The notes beneath the pieces are model-generated. The model was given only the letters and a program-made list of their open reading frames with translations. It was not told the origin of the DNA and made no database searches. Position numbers and translations under genes: made by a program. A stretch of 32,751 nt of DNA from Pseudomonadota bacterium (GTDB lineage: Bacteria > Pseudomonadota > Alphaproteobacteria > Rhodobacterales > Rhodobacteraceae), in contig CAUJIP010000059.1 in assembly GCA_963205235.1 (NCBI GenBank), positions 1 to 32,751 of the forward strand, given 5' to 3'. Shown here one piece after another: positions 24,657 through 32,751 of the stretch; the first letter of the stretch is position 1, and every line of letters starts with the position of its first letter.

Positions 24657-26840
24657 ATGGACCGTTGCGAGATCGTTCACGAAAACTTCCTGCGCCGGGT
24701 CACCGCGCGCGACCTGCCACAAGGTCGGCCGCCTGCTGGACCGCTCTCACCCGAGCAGGCGGTTCAGGCCTTTCGCGCGGGCTGCCTGACCCGTGTGCTT
24801 GACCGGCAAAGCCGGGCGATGCAACGGGCGGGACAAGGGTTCTACACCATCGGCTCTTCGGGGCATGAGGGGCTGGCGGCGGTTTCGCTTGCCTTGCGCC
24901 CGACCGACATGGCCTTCCTGCACTATCGCGACGCCGCCTTTCAGATTGCCCGCGCGGGGCAGGTTCCGGGGCAGAACCCGGCCTGGGACATCCTTTTGTC
25001 CTTTGCCTCCTCGGTTGATGATCCGATTTCCGGCGGGCGGCACAAGGTTCTGGGCTCACATAGCCTGATGATCCCGCCGCAGACCTCGACGATTGCCAGC
25101 CACCTGCCCAAGGCGGTTGGCGTGGCCTATTCGGTCGGCGCGGCCCGCCGCCACCGGCCCGAACATGCCGTGTTGCCGGAAGATGCAATTGTCTATTGCA
25201 GCTTCGGCGATGCCTCGGCCAACCATTCGACGGCGCAGGGGGCGTTCAACACGGCACAGTGGACGTCTTACCAATCCGTCCCGATGCCGCTGCTTTTTGT
25301 GTGCGAAGACAACGGAATCGGCATTTCGACCAAGACCCCGAAAGGCTGGATCGAGGCGACTTTCAGCGCCCGTCCCGGCCTGAAATACTTCAAGGCCGAT
25401 GGTCTGGACCTTTACGATACGTTCCGGGTCGCCCAAGAGGCCGCCGAATATGTCCGCAACCGGCGCAAGCCCGCTTTCCTGCACCTGCGCACGATCCGGC
25501 TTTATGGCCATGCCGGGGCCGACATGCCGACGACCTATCTCCCCAAGGACGAGGTCGAGGCCGAAGAGGCGAACGATCCCCTGCTGCATTCGGTGCGGCT
25601 TCTTGATCAGGCGGGGGTGATGTCGCCGGATCAGGCGCTGGCGATCTATCGCGAAACGCTCGACCGGGTCGCGCGGGTTGCTGCGGATGCCGTCAAACGC
25701 CCCCGGCTGAAGACGGCAGCGCAGGTCATGGCAAGCCTTGTCCCGCCCCGGCGTGAAAACCGCCCGACCAACGGTCCCACCCCTGAGGCACGGGCCGAGG
25801 CTTTCGGCGGCGATCTGAAGGCGATGGATGAACCGCAGATCATGTCGCGCATCATCAACTGGGCGCTGACCGACCTGATGCTTGCCCACCGCGAAATCGT
25901 GATGATGGGCGAAGACGTTGGTCGCAAGGGCGGCGTCTATGGCGTCACGCAAAAGCTGACCGCGCGCTTCGGGCCGGATCGGATGATCGACACCTTGCTG
26001 GACGAACAGTCGATCCTTGGCCTGGCCATCGGGATGGCGCAGAACGGCTTTGTGCCGATGCCGGAAATTCAGTTCCTGGCCTATCTGCACAACGCCGAAG
26101 ACCAGCTTCGGGGCGAGGCTGCGACGTTGTCGTTCTTCTCCAAGGGCGTCTTCACCAACCCGATGGTGCTGCGGATCGCGGGGCTTGGCTATCAGAAGGG
26201 CTTTGGCGGCCATTTCCACAACGACAATTCGGTCGCGGTCCTGCGCGACATTCCGGGTGTGATTCTGGCGGTTCCGTCGAACGGGGCCGATGCTGCCCGG
26301 ATGCTGCGTGAATGCGTCCGCCTTGCGCGTGAGGAGCAGCGGGTGGTGGTCTTCCTGGAACCCATCGCGCTGTACCCGATGCGGGATTTGCATGGCGAAA
26401 AGGACGGGCTTTGGATGACACGTTATCCCGACCCGTCCGAGGCCATCCCCTTGGGGGAAGTCGGGGTGACCGGCGACGGCACCGACCTTGCCATTGTGAC
26501 GTTCGGAAACGGGGTTTACCTGTCGCAACAGACACTGCCGGGGATCAAGGATGCCGGGATCAAGGCCCGGATCGTCGACACGCGCTGGCTGTCGCCCCTG
26601 CCGAAGGCCGCGCTGACCAAAGCGGTCGAAGGCTGCAAACGCATCCTGATCGTCGACGAGACGCGCCATTCGGGCGGCGTTGCCGAGGCGTTGATGGCAC
26701 ATTTCCATGAGACGGCTCCGGGCGCGAAACTGGCACGGATCACGGCGGAAGACAGCTTTATCGCGACCGGGCCCGCCTATGCGGTTACCATGCCGTCTTC
26801 GGCAGATATCATCGCAGCCGCCAAGGGGATGGTCGCATGA
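24657..26840 (+). CDS. Fused alpha/beta E1 of a 2-oxoacid dehydrogenase (thiamine-diphosphate)
   Basis: A 727-residue single polypeptide. The alpha part (about 1-370) has the ThDP motif starting SFGDASANH (182-190) and ending CEDNG (216-220). The beta part (about 395-727) has MGEDVGRKGGVYG (417-429), the catalytic-type glutamate in DTLLDEQSI (E450), QFLAYLHNAEDQLR, and the C-terminal transketolase-C domain (VDTRWLSPLPKAAL, VDETRHSGG). It is closest in pattern to branched-chain 2-oxoacid E1. E1 decarboxylates a 2-oxoacid and passes the acyl group to a lipoyl group on E2. No E2 or E3 gene is nearby, so the partner is unknown. Its stop overlaps the next ATG. Confidence 0.88.
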   Translation: MDRCEIVHENFLRRVTARDLPQGRPPAGPLSPEQAVQAFRAGCLTRVLDRQSRAMQRAGQGFYTIGSSGHEGLAAVSLALRPTDMAFLHYRDAAFQIARAGQVPGQNPAWDILLSFASSVDDPISGGRHKVLGSHSLMIPPQTSTIASHLPKAVGVAYSVGAARRHRPEHAVLPEDAIVYCSFGDASANHSTAQGAFNTAQWTSYQSVPMPLLFVCEDNGIGISTKTPKGWIEATFSARPGLKYFKADGLDLYDTFRVAQEAAEYVRNRRKPAFLHLRTIRLYGHAGADMPTTYLPKDEVEAEEANDPLLHSVRLLDQAGVMSPDQALAIYRETLDRVARVAADAVKRPRLKTAAQVMASLVPPRRENRPTNGPTPEARAEAFGGDLKAMDEPQIMSRIINWALTDLMLAHREIVMMGEDVGRKGGVYGVTQKLTARFGPDRMIDTLLDEQSILGLAIGMAQNGFVPMPEIQFLAYLHNAEDQLRGEAATLSFFSKGVFTNPMVLRIAGLGYQKGFGGHFHNDNSVAVLRDIPGVILAVPSNGADAARMLRECVRLAREEQRVVVFLEPIALYPMRDLHGEKDGLWMTRYPDPSEAIPLGEVGVTGDGTDLAIVTFGNGVYLSQQTLPGIKDAGIKARIVDTRWLSPLPKAALTKAVEGCKRILIVDETRHSGGVAEALMAHFHETAPGAKLARITAEDSFIATGPAYAVTMPSSADIIAAAKGMVA

Positions 26841-27874
26841 AAACCGCCGTCCTGATCTGCCCGGGCCGGGGCACCTATACCAAGTCCGAGCTTGGCAGTC
26901 TGACCAGAACCTTCCCCGATGCGGGCCTGCTGGCCCGGTTCGATGCCGAACGTCGGCGGCTTGGTCAGGACAGCCTGACCGAGCTTGATACGGCTGCCGC
27001 CTACTCTGTCTCGCGCCATACGCGGGGCGACAATGCCAGCGCGCTGATCTATGCCTGCAGCTTGGGCGATGCGCTGTCCTTGCAGGGGGTCAACCTGGTT
27101 GCCGTCACCGGCAATTCGATGGGCTGGTATTCGGCGCTGGCCTGCGCTGGGGCGGTTTCGGCGATGGACGGGTTCACCGTGGTCAACACCATGGGCACCC
27201 TGATGCAAGAGGCGCTGATCGGCGGCCAAACCGTCTATCCCTTCATGGGCGAAGACTGGCAGGATGCGCCGCTACGTCATGCCGAGCTTCTGGCGCTGGT
27301 CGCCGAGATCGGGGCAAGGCCGGGCCATGACCTTGGCCTGTCGATCGACCTTGGCGGCATGCTGGTGATCGCCGGGAACGACGCCGGGCTTGCCGCCTTC
27401 GAAGCTGCAGTTCCGCCGGTTCAAGGGCGGTTCCCGCTGCGGCTGGGCAACCATGCCGCGTTCCATACGGGACTTCAGGCCCCAGTTGCCGCCAAGGGTC
27501 GGGCCGCCTTGCCCGAAAGCCTGTTCGGCCAGCCTGCCAAGCCCCTGATCGATGGTCGCGGCCATGTCTGGTGGCCGGGGGCGGCTTCGACTGCTGCTTT
27601 GCGCGACTATACGCTGGGCCATCAGGTGGTCGAACCCTACGACTTCACTGCTGCCATCCGCACCGCGGCCCGCGAATTCGCGCCCGATTACTTCATCATC
27701 CCCGGCCCCGGCACCACGCTGGGCGGCGCCGTTGCGCAAAGCCTGATCCGCGCAAACTGGCGCGGACTTGCCTGCAAGTCCGATTTTCAGCGGATGCAGG
27801 CCGAAACCCCGTTCCTCATCTCCATGGCGCTGCCAGAACAGCGCGCACTTGTTACAGAAGGTATGCCGAAATGA
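26837..27874 (+). CDS. FabD-like acyltransferase with non-malonyl pocket
   Basis: A 345-residue protein of the malonyl-CoA:ACP transacylase fold. The nucleophile elbow reads GNSMGWYS (92-99, S94) instead of GHSLGE, and a histidine in NHAAFHTGL (H210) fits the catalytic His. The malonate-binding arginine of FabD (R117, in MRGKFMQEA) is replaced by methionine in TMGTLMQEA (M119), so a carboxylated acyl group is not expected. The N-terminal GQGSQ is replaced by CPGRG. It would therefore move an uncharged acyl group between CoA, ACP or another carrier. Overlaps of four and three bases with the neighbours tie it to E1 and ALDH. Possibly an inactive or specialised homologue. Confidence 0.7.
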   Translation: MKTAVLICPGRGTYTKSELGSLTRTFPDAGLLARFDAERRRLGQDSLTELDTAAAYSVSRHTRGDNASALIYACSLGDALSLQGVNLVAVTGNSMGWYSALACAGAVSAMDGFTVVNTMGTLMQEALIGGQTVYPFMGEDWQDAPLRHAELLALVAEIGARPGHDLGLSIDLGGMLVIAGNDAGLAAFEAAVPPVQGRFPLRLGNHAAFHTGLQAPVAAKGRAALPESLFGQPAKPLIDGRGHVWWPGAASTAALRDYTLGHQVVEPYDFTAAIRTAAREFAPDYFIIPGPGTTLGGAVAQSLIRANWRGLACKSDFQRMQAETPFLISMALPEQRALVTEGMPK

Positions 27875-29364
27875 CCCATGCCACGATCCTTGCCGCAGCC
27901 GGGCTGACACAGACCGATCTGACCGGTGGCACGCTGCCCGTCCGCTCGCCCATCGACGGCGCGGAAATTGCCCGCGTCCATGAAACCCAAGCCAGTGAAA
28001 TGCCCGCCGTTATCGCCCGGTCGCAGGCTGCGTTCCGCCAATGGCGTGAAGTTCCTGCCCCCCGTCGCGGCGAACTGGTGCGCCTGCTGGGCGAAGAACT
28101 TCGTGCCGCCAAGGCCGAACTTGGCGCTTTGGTTACACTTGAGGTTGGCAAGATCACCTCGGAAGGCTTGGGCGAAGTCCAGGAAATGATCGACATCTGC
28201 GATTTCGCAGTCGGTCTGTCGCGCCAGCTTTACGGTCTGACCATCGCCAGCGAACGCCCCGGCCACCGCATGGCGGAAACCTGGCTGCCGCTGGGGCCGG
28301 TCGGTATCATCACCGCCTTCAACTTCCCGGTTGCCGTCTGGTCGTGGAATACCGCGCTGGCACTGGTCTGCGGCGATCCGGTGATCTGGAAGCCTTCGGA
28401 AAAGACCCCGCTGACGGCGATTGCCACGCAGAAGATCATGGATCGCGCACTGGCCCGCTTTGGCGATGCGCCCGAGGGCCTGTGCCAGCTGGTCATCGGT
28501 GGCCCGGCGGTCGGGGATGCGCTGGTGTCGTCCAAAGACGTGCCGATCCTGTCCGCCACCGGCTCCACCCGCATGGGCGGGATCGTGGGGCCGAAGGTCG
28601 CGGCCCGCTGGGGTCGCTCGATCCTGGAGCTTGGCGGCAACAACGCGATGATCGTCGCCCCTTCGGCCGATCTGGAAATGGCCGTGCGCGCCATCGCCTT
28701 CGGCGCCGTTGGCACGGCGGGCCAGCGTTGCACCTCGCTGCGCCGCCTGATCGTCCATCGCTCGATCCGTGATGACCTCGTGGCACGTCTGTCCAAGGTC
28801 TATGCCAACCTGCCGGTGGGCGACCCGCGCAAGGCTGGCACGCTGATCGGGCCGCTGATCGACGCAGGCGCGCGCGACCGGATGCTGGCGCAGATTGCCC
28901 GCGCCAAGGCCGAGGGTGGCACGGTTCACGGTGGCCAGGTGGTCGAGGCTGTGGCAGGCGGGGCTTACATCCGCCCTGCGCTGGTCGAGATGCCGGGCCA
29001 GACTGCGACGGTCTGCGAAGAATGCTTTGCGCCGATCCTGTATGTCCTGACCTATGACACGCTGGAAGAAGCCATCGAGCTGCAGAACGAAGTGCCGCAG
29101 GGCCTGTCGTCGTGCATCTTCACGCTGAACCTGCGTGAGGCCGAAACCTTCCTGTCGGCAGCCGGGTCCGATTGCGGCATTGCCAACGTCAACATTGGCC
29201 CCTCGGGCGCCGAGATTGGCGGGGCCTTCGGCGGCGAAAAGGAAACCGGCGGCGGGCGTGAAAGTGGGTCGGACGCCTGGAAAGGCTATATGCGGCGGCA
29301 GACCTCGACGGTGAACTATTCGGCCAAACTTCCCTTGGCACAGGGCGTGACTTTCGAGGTCTGA
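27871..29364 (+). CDS. ALDH7-type semialdehyde dehydrogenase (AmaB/antiquitin-like)
   Basis: A 497-residue NAD(P)-dependent aldehyde dehydrogenase. The catalytic cysteine is in GTAGQRCTSLRR (C287), the general-base glutamate in SILELGGNN (E253), and the oxyanion asparagine in TAFNFPVAVWSWN (N151). The GQRCTSLRRL and ETWLPLGPVGIITAFN sequences are characteristic of family 7, whose members oxidise 2-aminoadipate semialdehyde/piperideine-6-carboxylate in lysine breakdown. That substrate is inference. The ATG at 27871 overlaps the previous stop by four bases. Three bases separate its end from the convergent formylglutamate-hydrolase gene. Confidence 0.88.
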   Translation: MTHATILAAAGLTQTDLTGGTLPVRSPIDGAEIARVHETQASEMPAVIARSQAAFRQWREVPAPRRGELVRLLGEELRAAKAELGALVTLEVGKITSEGLGEVQEMIDICDFAVGLSRQLYGLTIASERPGHRMAETWLPLGPVGIITAFNFPVAVWSWNTALALVCGDPVIWKPSEKTPLTAIATQKIMDRALARFGDAPEGLCQLVIGGPAVGDALVSSKDVPILSATGSTRMGGIVGPKVAARWGRSILELGGNNAMIVAPSADLEMAVRAIAFGAVGTAGQRCTSLRRLIVHRSIRDDLVARLSKVYANLPVGDPRKAGTLIGPLIDAGARDRMLAQIARAKAEGGTVHGGQVVEAVAGGAYIRPALVEMPGQTATVCEECFAPILYVLTYDTLEEAIELQNEVPQGLSSCIFTLNLREAETFLSAAGSDCGIANVNIGPSGAEIGGAFGGEKETGGGRESGSDAWKGYMRRQTSTVNYSAKLPLAQGVTFEV

Positions 29365-29367
29365 CGC

Positions 29368-30090
29368 CTAACCCAAAAGCGCAGCGGCCAGGCGATCACC
29401 CCAGCCATTGGCCGCTGCTTCCGTAGAGATCAGGTCTTGTCGTACCTCGATCAGCACAGCATCCAGCCCTCGCGCTTCGCCATGGATGGGCACGGTGAAA
29501 TCGCTGTCATCCTCGATCTGATAGGGCTGGTTCCGGGCGATGCCTGCACTTTCACCACCCAGTCGGCTGACCAGCCAACTTCCGAAATCCTGCGAGTGGC
29601 GGTAAAGCACGCCCGCAAACCACGGCCGCCGATGCCCCATATAGACCGGCGTGAACGAGTGGATGCCAAGGACAACTGTCGGCGGATCACTGGGCTTGCG
29701 CTGATCAAGCAACCCCGTGACCGCCTTCTGGAACGGGTGAAACCAGCGATCCTCACGCCGGATGCGCTCAGCCGGGTCAAGATCGGCGTTGCCCGGAATT
29801 GCGGTATCCTCGGATCGTTCCGGGATCGAACCCGGGCTACCTGGCGGGCGATTGAGGTCGATCAAAAGTCGTGAGGCCCCCGCAAGAACGAGAGGCGCAT
29901 CCAGTCGTTCCGAAAGCCTGCGCGCCATCCACGCCGCGCCAATGTCCCAGGCGATGTGGCGGGAAAGCTCGGTCTCTGGCAGGCCAAGCCGGTCATATTC
30001 TGGCGGGATCCAGTTCGACGCATGTTCACAGGTCAGCACATAGCGTGACCGGCCACTTGCGTTCACGACCTCGACCGGTGCCGGCTGCAT
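29368..30090 (-). CDS. N-formylglutamate amidohydrolase family protein
   Basis: A 240-residue hydrolase of the N-formylglutamate amidohydrolase family (HutG type), which splits N-formyl-L-glutamate to formate and glutamate in histidine catabolism. Typical segments are LTCEHASNWIP (19-29), HIAWDIGAAWMARRL, ASRLLIDLNRPPG, GIHSFTPVYMG and VLIEVRQDLI, with Glu/His residues suited to metal binding. The ATG at 30090 overlaps the glutamine-synthetase-like stop by one base (TGATG). No hut genes are here, so the substrate may be a different N-acyl or formyl amide. It is last in the operon. Confidence 0.85.
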   Translation of the reverse strand: MQPAPVEVVNASGRSRYVLTCEHASNWIPPEYDRLGLPETELSRHIAWDIGAAWMARRLSERLDAPLVLAGASRLLIDLNRPPGSPGSIPERSEDTAIPGNADLDPAERIRREDRWFHPFQKAVTGLLDQRKPSDPPTVVLGIHSFTPVYMGHRRPWFAGVLYRHSQDFGSWLVSRLGGESAGIARNQPYQIEDDSDFTVPIHGEARGLDAVLIEVRQDLISTEAAANGWGDRLAAALLG

Positions 30091-31400
30091 CAGTAGATGC
30101 CCGCGTATCGCGCACAAAGCGCGTCATCCAGCGCCTCGCCTGCCAGCGTGATCTCGGCCCGCTTCATGCCAAGATAGGTCTCTTGCGCCAAGGGAGAGAA
30201 CCAGCCCGAGACTTTTTTGTCCTGCTGAAACCGATCCAGCGCATCGCCAAGAGTTGCGGGCAGACGTTCAAGGCCAAGGTTTCGGCGGTCCTGCGCAGAC
30301 AGCGTTTCCGGGTCACCCGAAAACAGCGGTGGGTCAGAAGGTCCAGCGTGGATACCTTCGATCCCGGCCCGCACCACCGCGCCCAGCGCCAGGTGCGGGC
30401 AAGCGCAGGCATCGGCAGCGCGATACTCCAGATTGAAGGCACGCGCCGGATCCGCCCCGCCAATCGTGGTGACCGGGCAGATGCGAAGCGAGGATTCGCG
30501 GTCGCGATCTCCGAACCAAGTATAGCTGGACGACCAGTTGTGCGGGCGCAGCCTCAGATAGGAAATCGGGCTTGGTGCCGTCAGCGCAACAAGCGCAGGC
30601 ATATGCCGGATCACCCCGGCAGCGAATGCGCCAGCCAACGCCGACACACAACCCGGACGCGCCGGATCATAGGTCACATTGTGGCCATTGGCGTCCTGAA
30701 ACGAAAAGTGGATATGCACCCCGTTGCCAACGCCATCAACCGCGGTCTTGGGGGCAAAGGAGGCCCGCCAGCCTTTCAATGCGGCAAGCTCTCGCACCAC
30801 TTCGCGCAACGCCACGGCGCGATCGGCGGCAACAAGGCCTGGTGAAGGGGCCATGGTGACCTCGAACTGGTCGCGACCATATTCGGCGATAAAGACTTCG
30901 GGTGCACAGCCAAGATCGGCAAGGGCAGAGATCAGCTCGGGGCCAAAGGGATCAGCTTGCCGCATGGCGCGAAGCGAGAAGGCAGGTGCCTGAGACCATC
31001 CGGTGCCGGACAATTGGAATTCATGCTCGAAGCTGGCGACCAGGCGCAGGCCGGTCAGCGTCTCGAAATCGGCAAGTGCCTTTGCAAGGAATGTGCGGGG
31101 GCAAAGGTCCCAGGGGGTGCCGTCAAGTTCGGCAATGTTCGACATTATCATATCGGTCGCTGTCGCAGCTCCAGGCAGCAAAACCCGATAGCGGGCGTCT
31201 TCATCCGCCAGAAGCCGCAGGTCGCCGGAGGACCCCCAGGGGTTCGGATCGGCGATCTGGTCAAAGGGTGTAAGCGACATGTTGGCCGGTACCCAGCCCA
31301 CGGACTTGGCTTTGCCAGGATTGAACTCTTGCGCCGGAATCGAACGACCTCGCGTGATGCCCGCGTAGTCGGTGGTGACCAGAGTGAGGAGATCGGTCAT
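30090..31400 (-). CDS. Glutamine synthetase family protein (probable gamma-glutamyl-amine/amide ligase)
   Basis: A 436-residue protein of the GlnA superfamily. The catalytic-domain motifs are present: SFEHEFQL (Glu ligands), GVGNGVHIHFSFQD (NxHxxS pattern), DRESSLRICP (corresponding to NRxAxIRIP) and LEYRAADACACPHLALGAVV. The N-terminal beta-grasp is short, so it is a GlnA-like paralogue rather than housekeeping GlnA; such paralogues often ligate glutamate to amines. The ATG at 31400 (MTDLLTLVTTDYAGITRGR) overlaps the isochorismatase-family stop by four bases. The real amine is unknown. Confidence 0.8.
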   Translation of the reverse strand: MTDLLTLVTTDYAGITRGRSIPAQEFNPGKAKSVGWVPANMSLTPFDQIADPNPWGSSGDLRLLADEDARYRVLLPGAATATDMIMSNIAELDGTPWDLCPRTFLAKALADFETLTGLRLVASFEHEFQLSGTGWSQAPAFSLRAMRQADPFGPELISALADLGCAPEVFIAEYGRDQFEVTMAPSPGLVAADRAVALREVVRELAALKGWRASFAPKTAVDGVGNGVHIHFSFQDANGHNVTYDPARPGCVSALAGAFAAGVIRHMPALVALTAPSPISYLRLRPHNWSSSYTWFGDRDRESSLRICPVTTIGGADPARAFNLEYRAADACACPHLALGAVVRAGIEGIHAGPSDPPLFSGDPETLSAQDRRNLGLERLPATLGDALDRFQQDKKVSGWFSPLAQETYLGMKRAEITLAGEALDDALCARYAGIY

Positions 31401-32023
31401 TTTGCCCCCATCCGTGACAGGACGGTCACGGTGTCCGTCACCCAGCAATAGCCGCCATAAGCCCGCAAAGCCCCGTCATGGCGTTCCTGTGTATAGGTCG
31501 CGCAGGCATCGCCCGGCACAGCCACAAGGTAACCCCGGTCCGCAGCATCGCGCACCGCCATGTCGACGCATTGGTCGGTGACAACTCCCGCGATAATCAA
31601 CTTCCGCACCCCCAGATTGCGCAGAACATAATCGATGTTCGTCGAATTGAAGACCCCGGAGGATGTCTTGGGCAGTACGATCTCGTTCGCAATCGGGGCC
31701 AGTTCGTCAATCGGCCCGGCCAGCGGATGACCCTTGGGAACCATCAGGTCAGAAAGGCGATGATCAAGCGAGACATCGCGGCAATCCTCGGTCAGCGCTT
31801 CGATGATCGTGTGCATCACCTGGATTCCAGACGCGCGCGCCTTTTCAAGAAGCCGGACCTGGTTCGGGATCACAGTCTCTTTAAGGCGACGATGATAGTA
31901 ATGATCCGGACCAAATTCGGGATGGGCTGGATCGATGCCGGGCGTGCAGAAGATCTTTTGCACGTCCACGAACAGCAACGCCGTTTCCCCCGCCGCAAAA
32001 GTCGTTTCGCGTTTGTTGGTCAT
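31397..32023 (-). CDS. Isochorismatase-family cysteine hydrolase
   Basis: A 208-residue protein with the Asp-Lys-Cys triad of the family: FVDVQ (D20), LPKTSSGVF (K119) and VVTDQCVD (C152), where the cis-peptide VT precedes. The family includes nicotinamidase, N-carbamoylsarcosine amidase and other amide or carbamoyl hydrolases. Because no isochorismate pathway genes are present, an amidohydrolase role is more likely. The ATG at 32023 overlaps the upstream regulator's stop by four bases. It would act on the same unknown compound as the ligase and formylglutamate-type hydrolase downstream. Confidence 0.85.
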   Translation of the reverse strand: MTNKRETTFAAGETALLFVDVQKIFCTPGIDPAHPEFGPDHYYHRRLKETVIPNQVRLLEKARASGIQVMHTIIEALTEDCRDVSLDHRLSDLMVPKGHPLAGPIDELAPIANEIVLPKTSSGVFNSTNIDYVLRNLGVRKLIIAGVVTDQCVDMAVRDAADRGYLVAVPGDACATYTQERHDGALRAYGGYCWVTDTVTVLSRMGAK

Positions 32024-32751
32024 TCGGTCCTCCTGCCCGGTTCGGCTACGCCCGGGTTCAGTGTGATGCGGTTTTCGGTTCGGATCGCCTCAAGTGCCGC
32101 CACCCTGTCGGGCCATTCGCCCTCAAGCTGGCGCGAAAGACCCGCGACCACGGCTTCGACCTGCAGCAACGGGCTGACCAACGTGTCGAAAGGTGATTCG
32201 GTATCGGTCGGGGCGGCAAAAGTCAGTTCGGCAAATTCCGCGATGGGAGAGCGCCAGGTATCGGTAAACAGCATGATCAGCGCCCCGCGGTCATGGGCTT
32301 GCCGCGCAAAGGACACGGTGTCACTTTGATAGCGCCGGTAGTCGAAAACGATCAGCAGATGGCGGCGGTCCACGTCGGCCAACCGGTCCGCGATATCGGC
32401 GGTGGATCCATCCAGAAGCTCGGTTCCCGGACGCAAGTGATGCAGGCACCGCTGCAAGATCCCGGCGACAAAGCGCGAGAACCGACCACCAAGGCACAGA
32501 AGCTTCAGTTTCGGATCGGCCAAAAGCGCCACAGCCCGTTCGTAGTCAGCAGTTGCCGTGCCCTTGGCCACCTCGTCACAACGCGCAAGCGTGGCTTGCA
32601 AAACCGCCTGATAGGCATTCTCGGCTTTGGTCGGATACATCGGCTGCAGGGTAAGAGGTGAACGCATATGCGCCTCGACCTCGGCCAGCAGCGCCGATTG
32701 CATGTCGCCAAACCCTTCATAGCCAAGCCGGTTGGCCAATCGCAGCACTGT
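32020..32751 (-). CDS. MurR/RpiR-family regulator, N-terminus cut by window edge
   Basis: Minus-strand partial gene; the open frame runs past 32751. The first visible residues (TVLRLANRLGYEGFGDMQSAL) are the end of the RpiR-type helix-turn-helix, so about 50 N-terminal residues are missing. The rest is a SIS domain, about 70-200 of the visible part (LLCLGGRFSRFVAGILQRCL; LLIVFDYRRYQSDTV). SIS domains usually sense sugar phosphates or related metabolites. As first gene of a coupled operon it probably regulates the isochorismatase-GS-hydrolase genes. The visible fragment is about 243 residues. Confidence 0.82.
   Translation of the reverse strand, partial: TVLRLANRLGYEGFGDMQSALLAEVEAHMRSPLTLQPMYPTKAENAYQAVLQATLARCDEVAKGTATADYERAVALLADPKLKLLCLGGRFSRFVAGILQRCLHHLRPGTELLDGSTADIADRLADVDRRHLLIVFDYRRYQSDTVSFARQAHDRGALIMLFTDTWRSPIAEFAELTFAAPTDTESPFDTLVSPLLQVEAVVAGLSRQLEGEWPDRVAALEAIRTENRITLNPGVAEPGRRTE

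Noticed and set aside
25056-26708. Long open frame (about 550 codons) antisense to the E1 gene
   Set aside because: It mirrors a real GC-rich gene, has His/Arg/Gln-rich shadow composition, no ribosome site and no recognisable domain.
1-32751. Mobile elements, CRISPR arrays, tRNA or rRNA genes
   Set aside because: No transposase, integrase, spaced repeats or cloverleaf-like sequence was noticed on either strand.

Overview
The window looks like a high-GC alphaproteobacterial chromosome of the Rhodobacter/Paracoccus group (Rhodobacteraceae in the broad sense). The reasons are the order rpsT, dnaA, dnaN, recF, gyrB beside mutM, ubiE and ubiB, and a flagellar locus with the alphaproteobacterial hallmarks FlaF, FlbT and a DUF1217 protein. 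The genus cannot be named from sequence reading alone. No insertion sequence, phage gene, tRNA, rRNA or CRISPR array was seen.

Layout. (1) 1-7858, minus strand, replication and housekeeping: the first 18 codons of gyrB, preceded in transcription order by a LysE-type exporter, a VOC-fold protein, recF, dnaN and dnaA; then a 517-base gene-free stretch, rpsT, an enoyl-CoA hydratase, mutM and a small membrane protein. (2) 7957-10238, plus strand: ubiE and ubiB (ubiquinone synthesis), overlapping by four bases. (3) 10260-22455: a flagellar block in four transcription groups: fliK-flgD (minus); flgJ-like, flgN-like, fliC, flaF, flbT, DUF1217 (plus); fliI (minus); flgB-flgC-fliE-fliQ-flgF-flgG-flgA-flgH-fliL (plus). 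It supplies rod, hook-assembly, L-ring, filament and part of the export apparatus. The MS ring, switch, hook, P ring, motor and most export-gate genes are not here.

(4) 22500-29364, metabolism: a LysR regulator divergent from a tightly packed operon of a class I aminotransferase, a fused alpha/beta E1 of a 2-oxoacid dehydrogenase, a FabD-like acyltransferase with an altered substrate pocket, and an ALDH7-type semialdehyde dehydrogenase. No E2 or E3 gene accompanies the E1. This is the least explained system in the window. (5) 29368-32751, minus strand: an RpiR-type regulator (cut by the window end), an isochorismatase-fold hydrolase, a glutamine-synthetase-family ligase and an N-formylglutamate-amidohydrolase-family protein, all with overlapping start and stop codons. 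This is probably an amide or amine catabolic operon of unknown substrate.

Regulatory signals seen directly include a good sigma-70 promoter for gyrB, a UUCG hairpin in the dnaN leader, a hairpin after rpsT, a 17-base dyad upstream of dnaA, and three CtrA-box-like direct repeats (four bases, seven-base gap, four bases) in front of the three plus- or divergently-transcribed flagellar groups.
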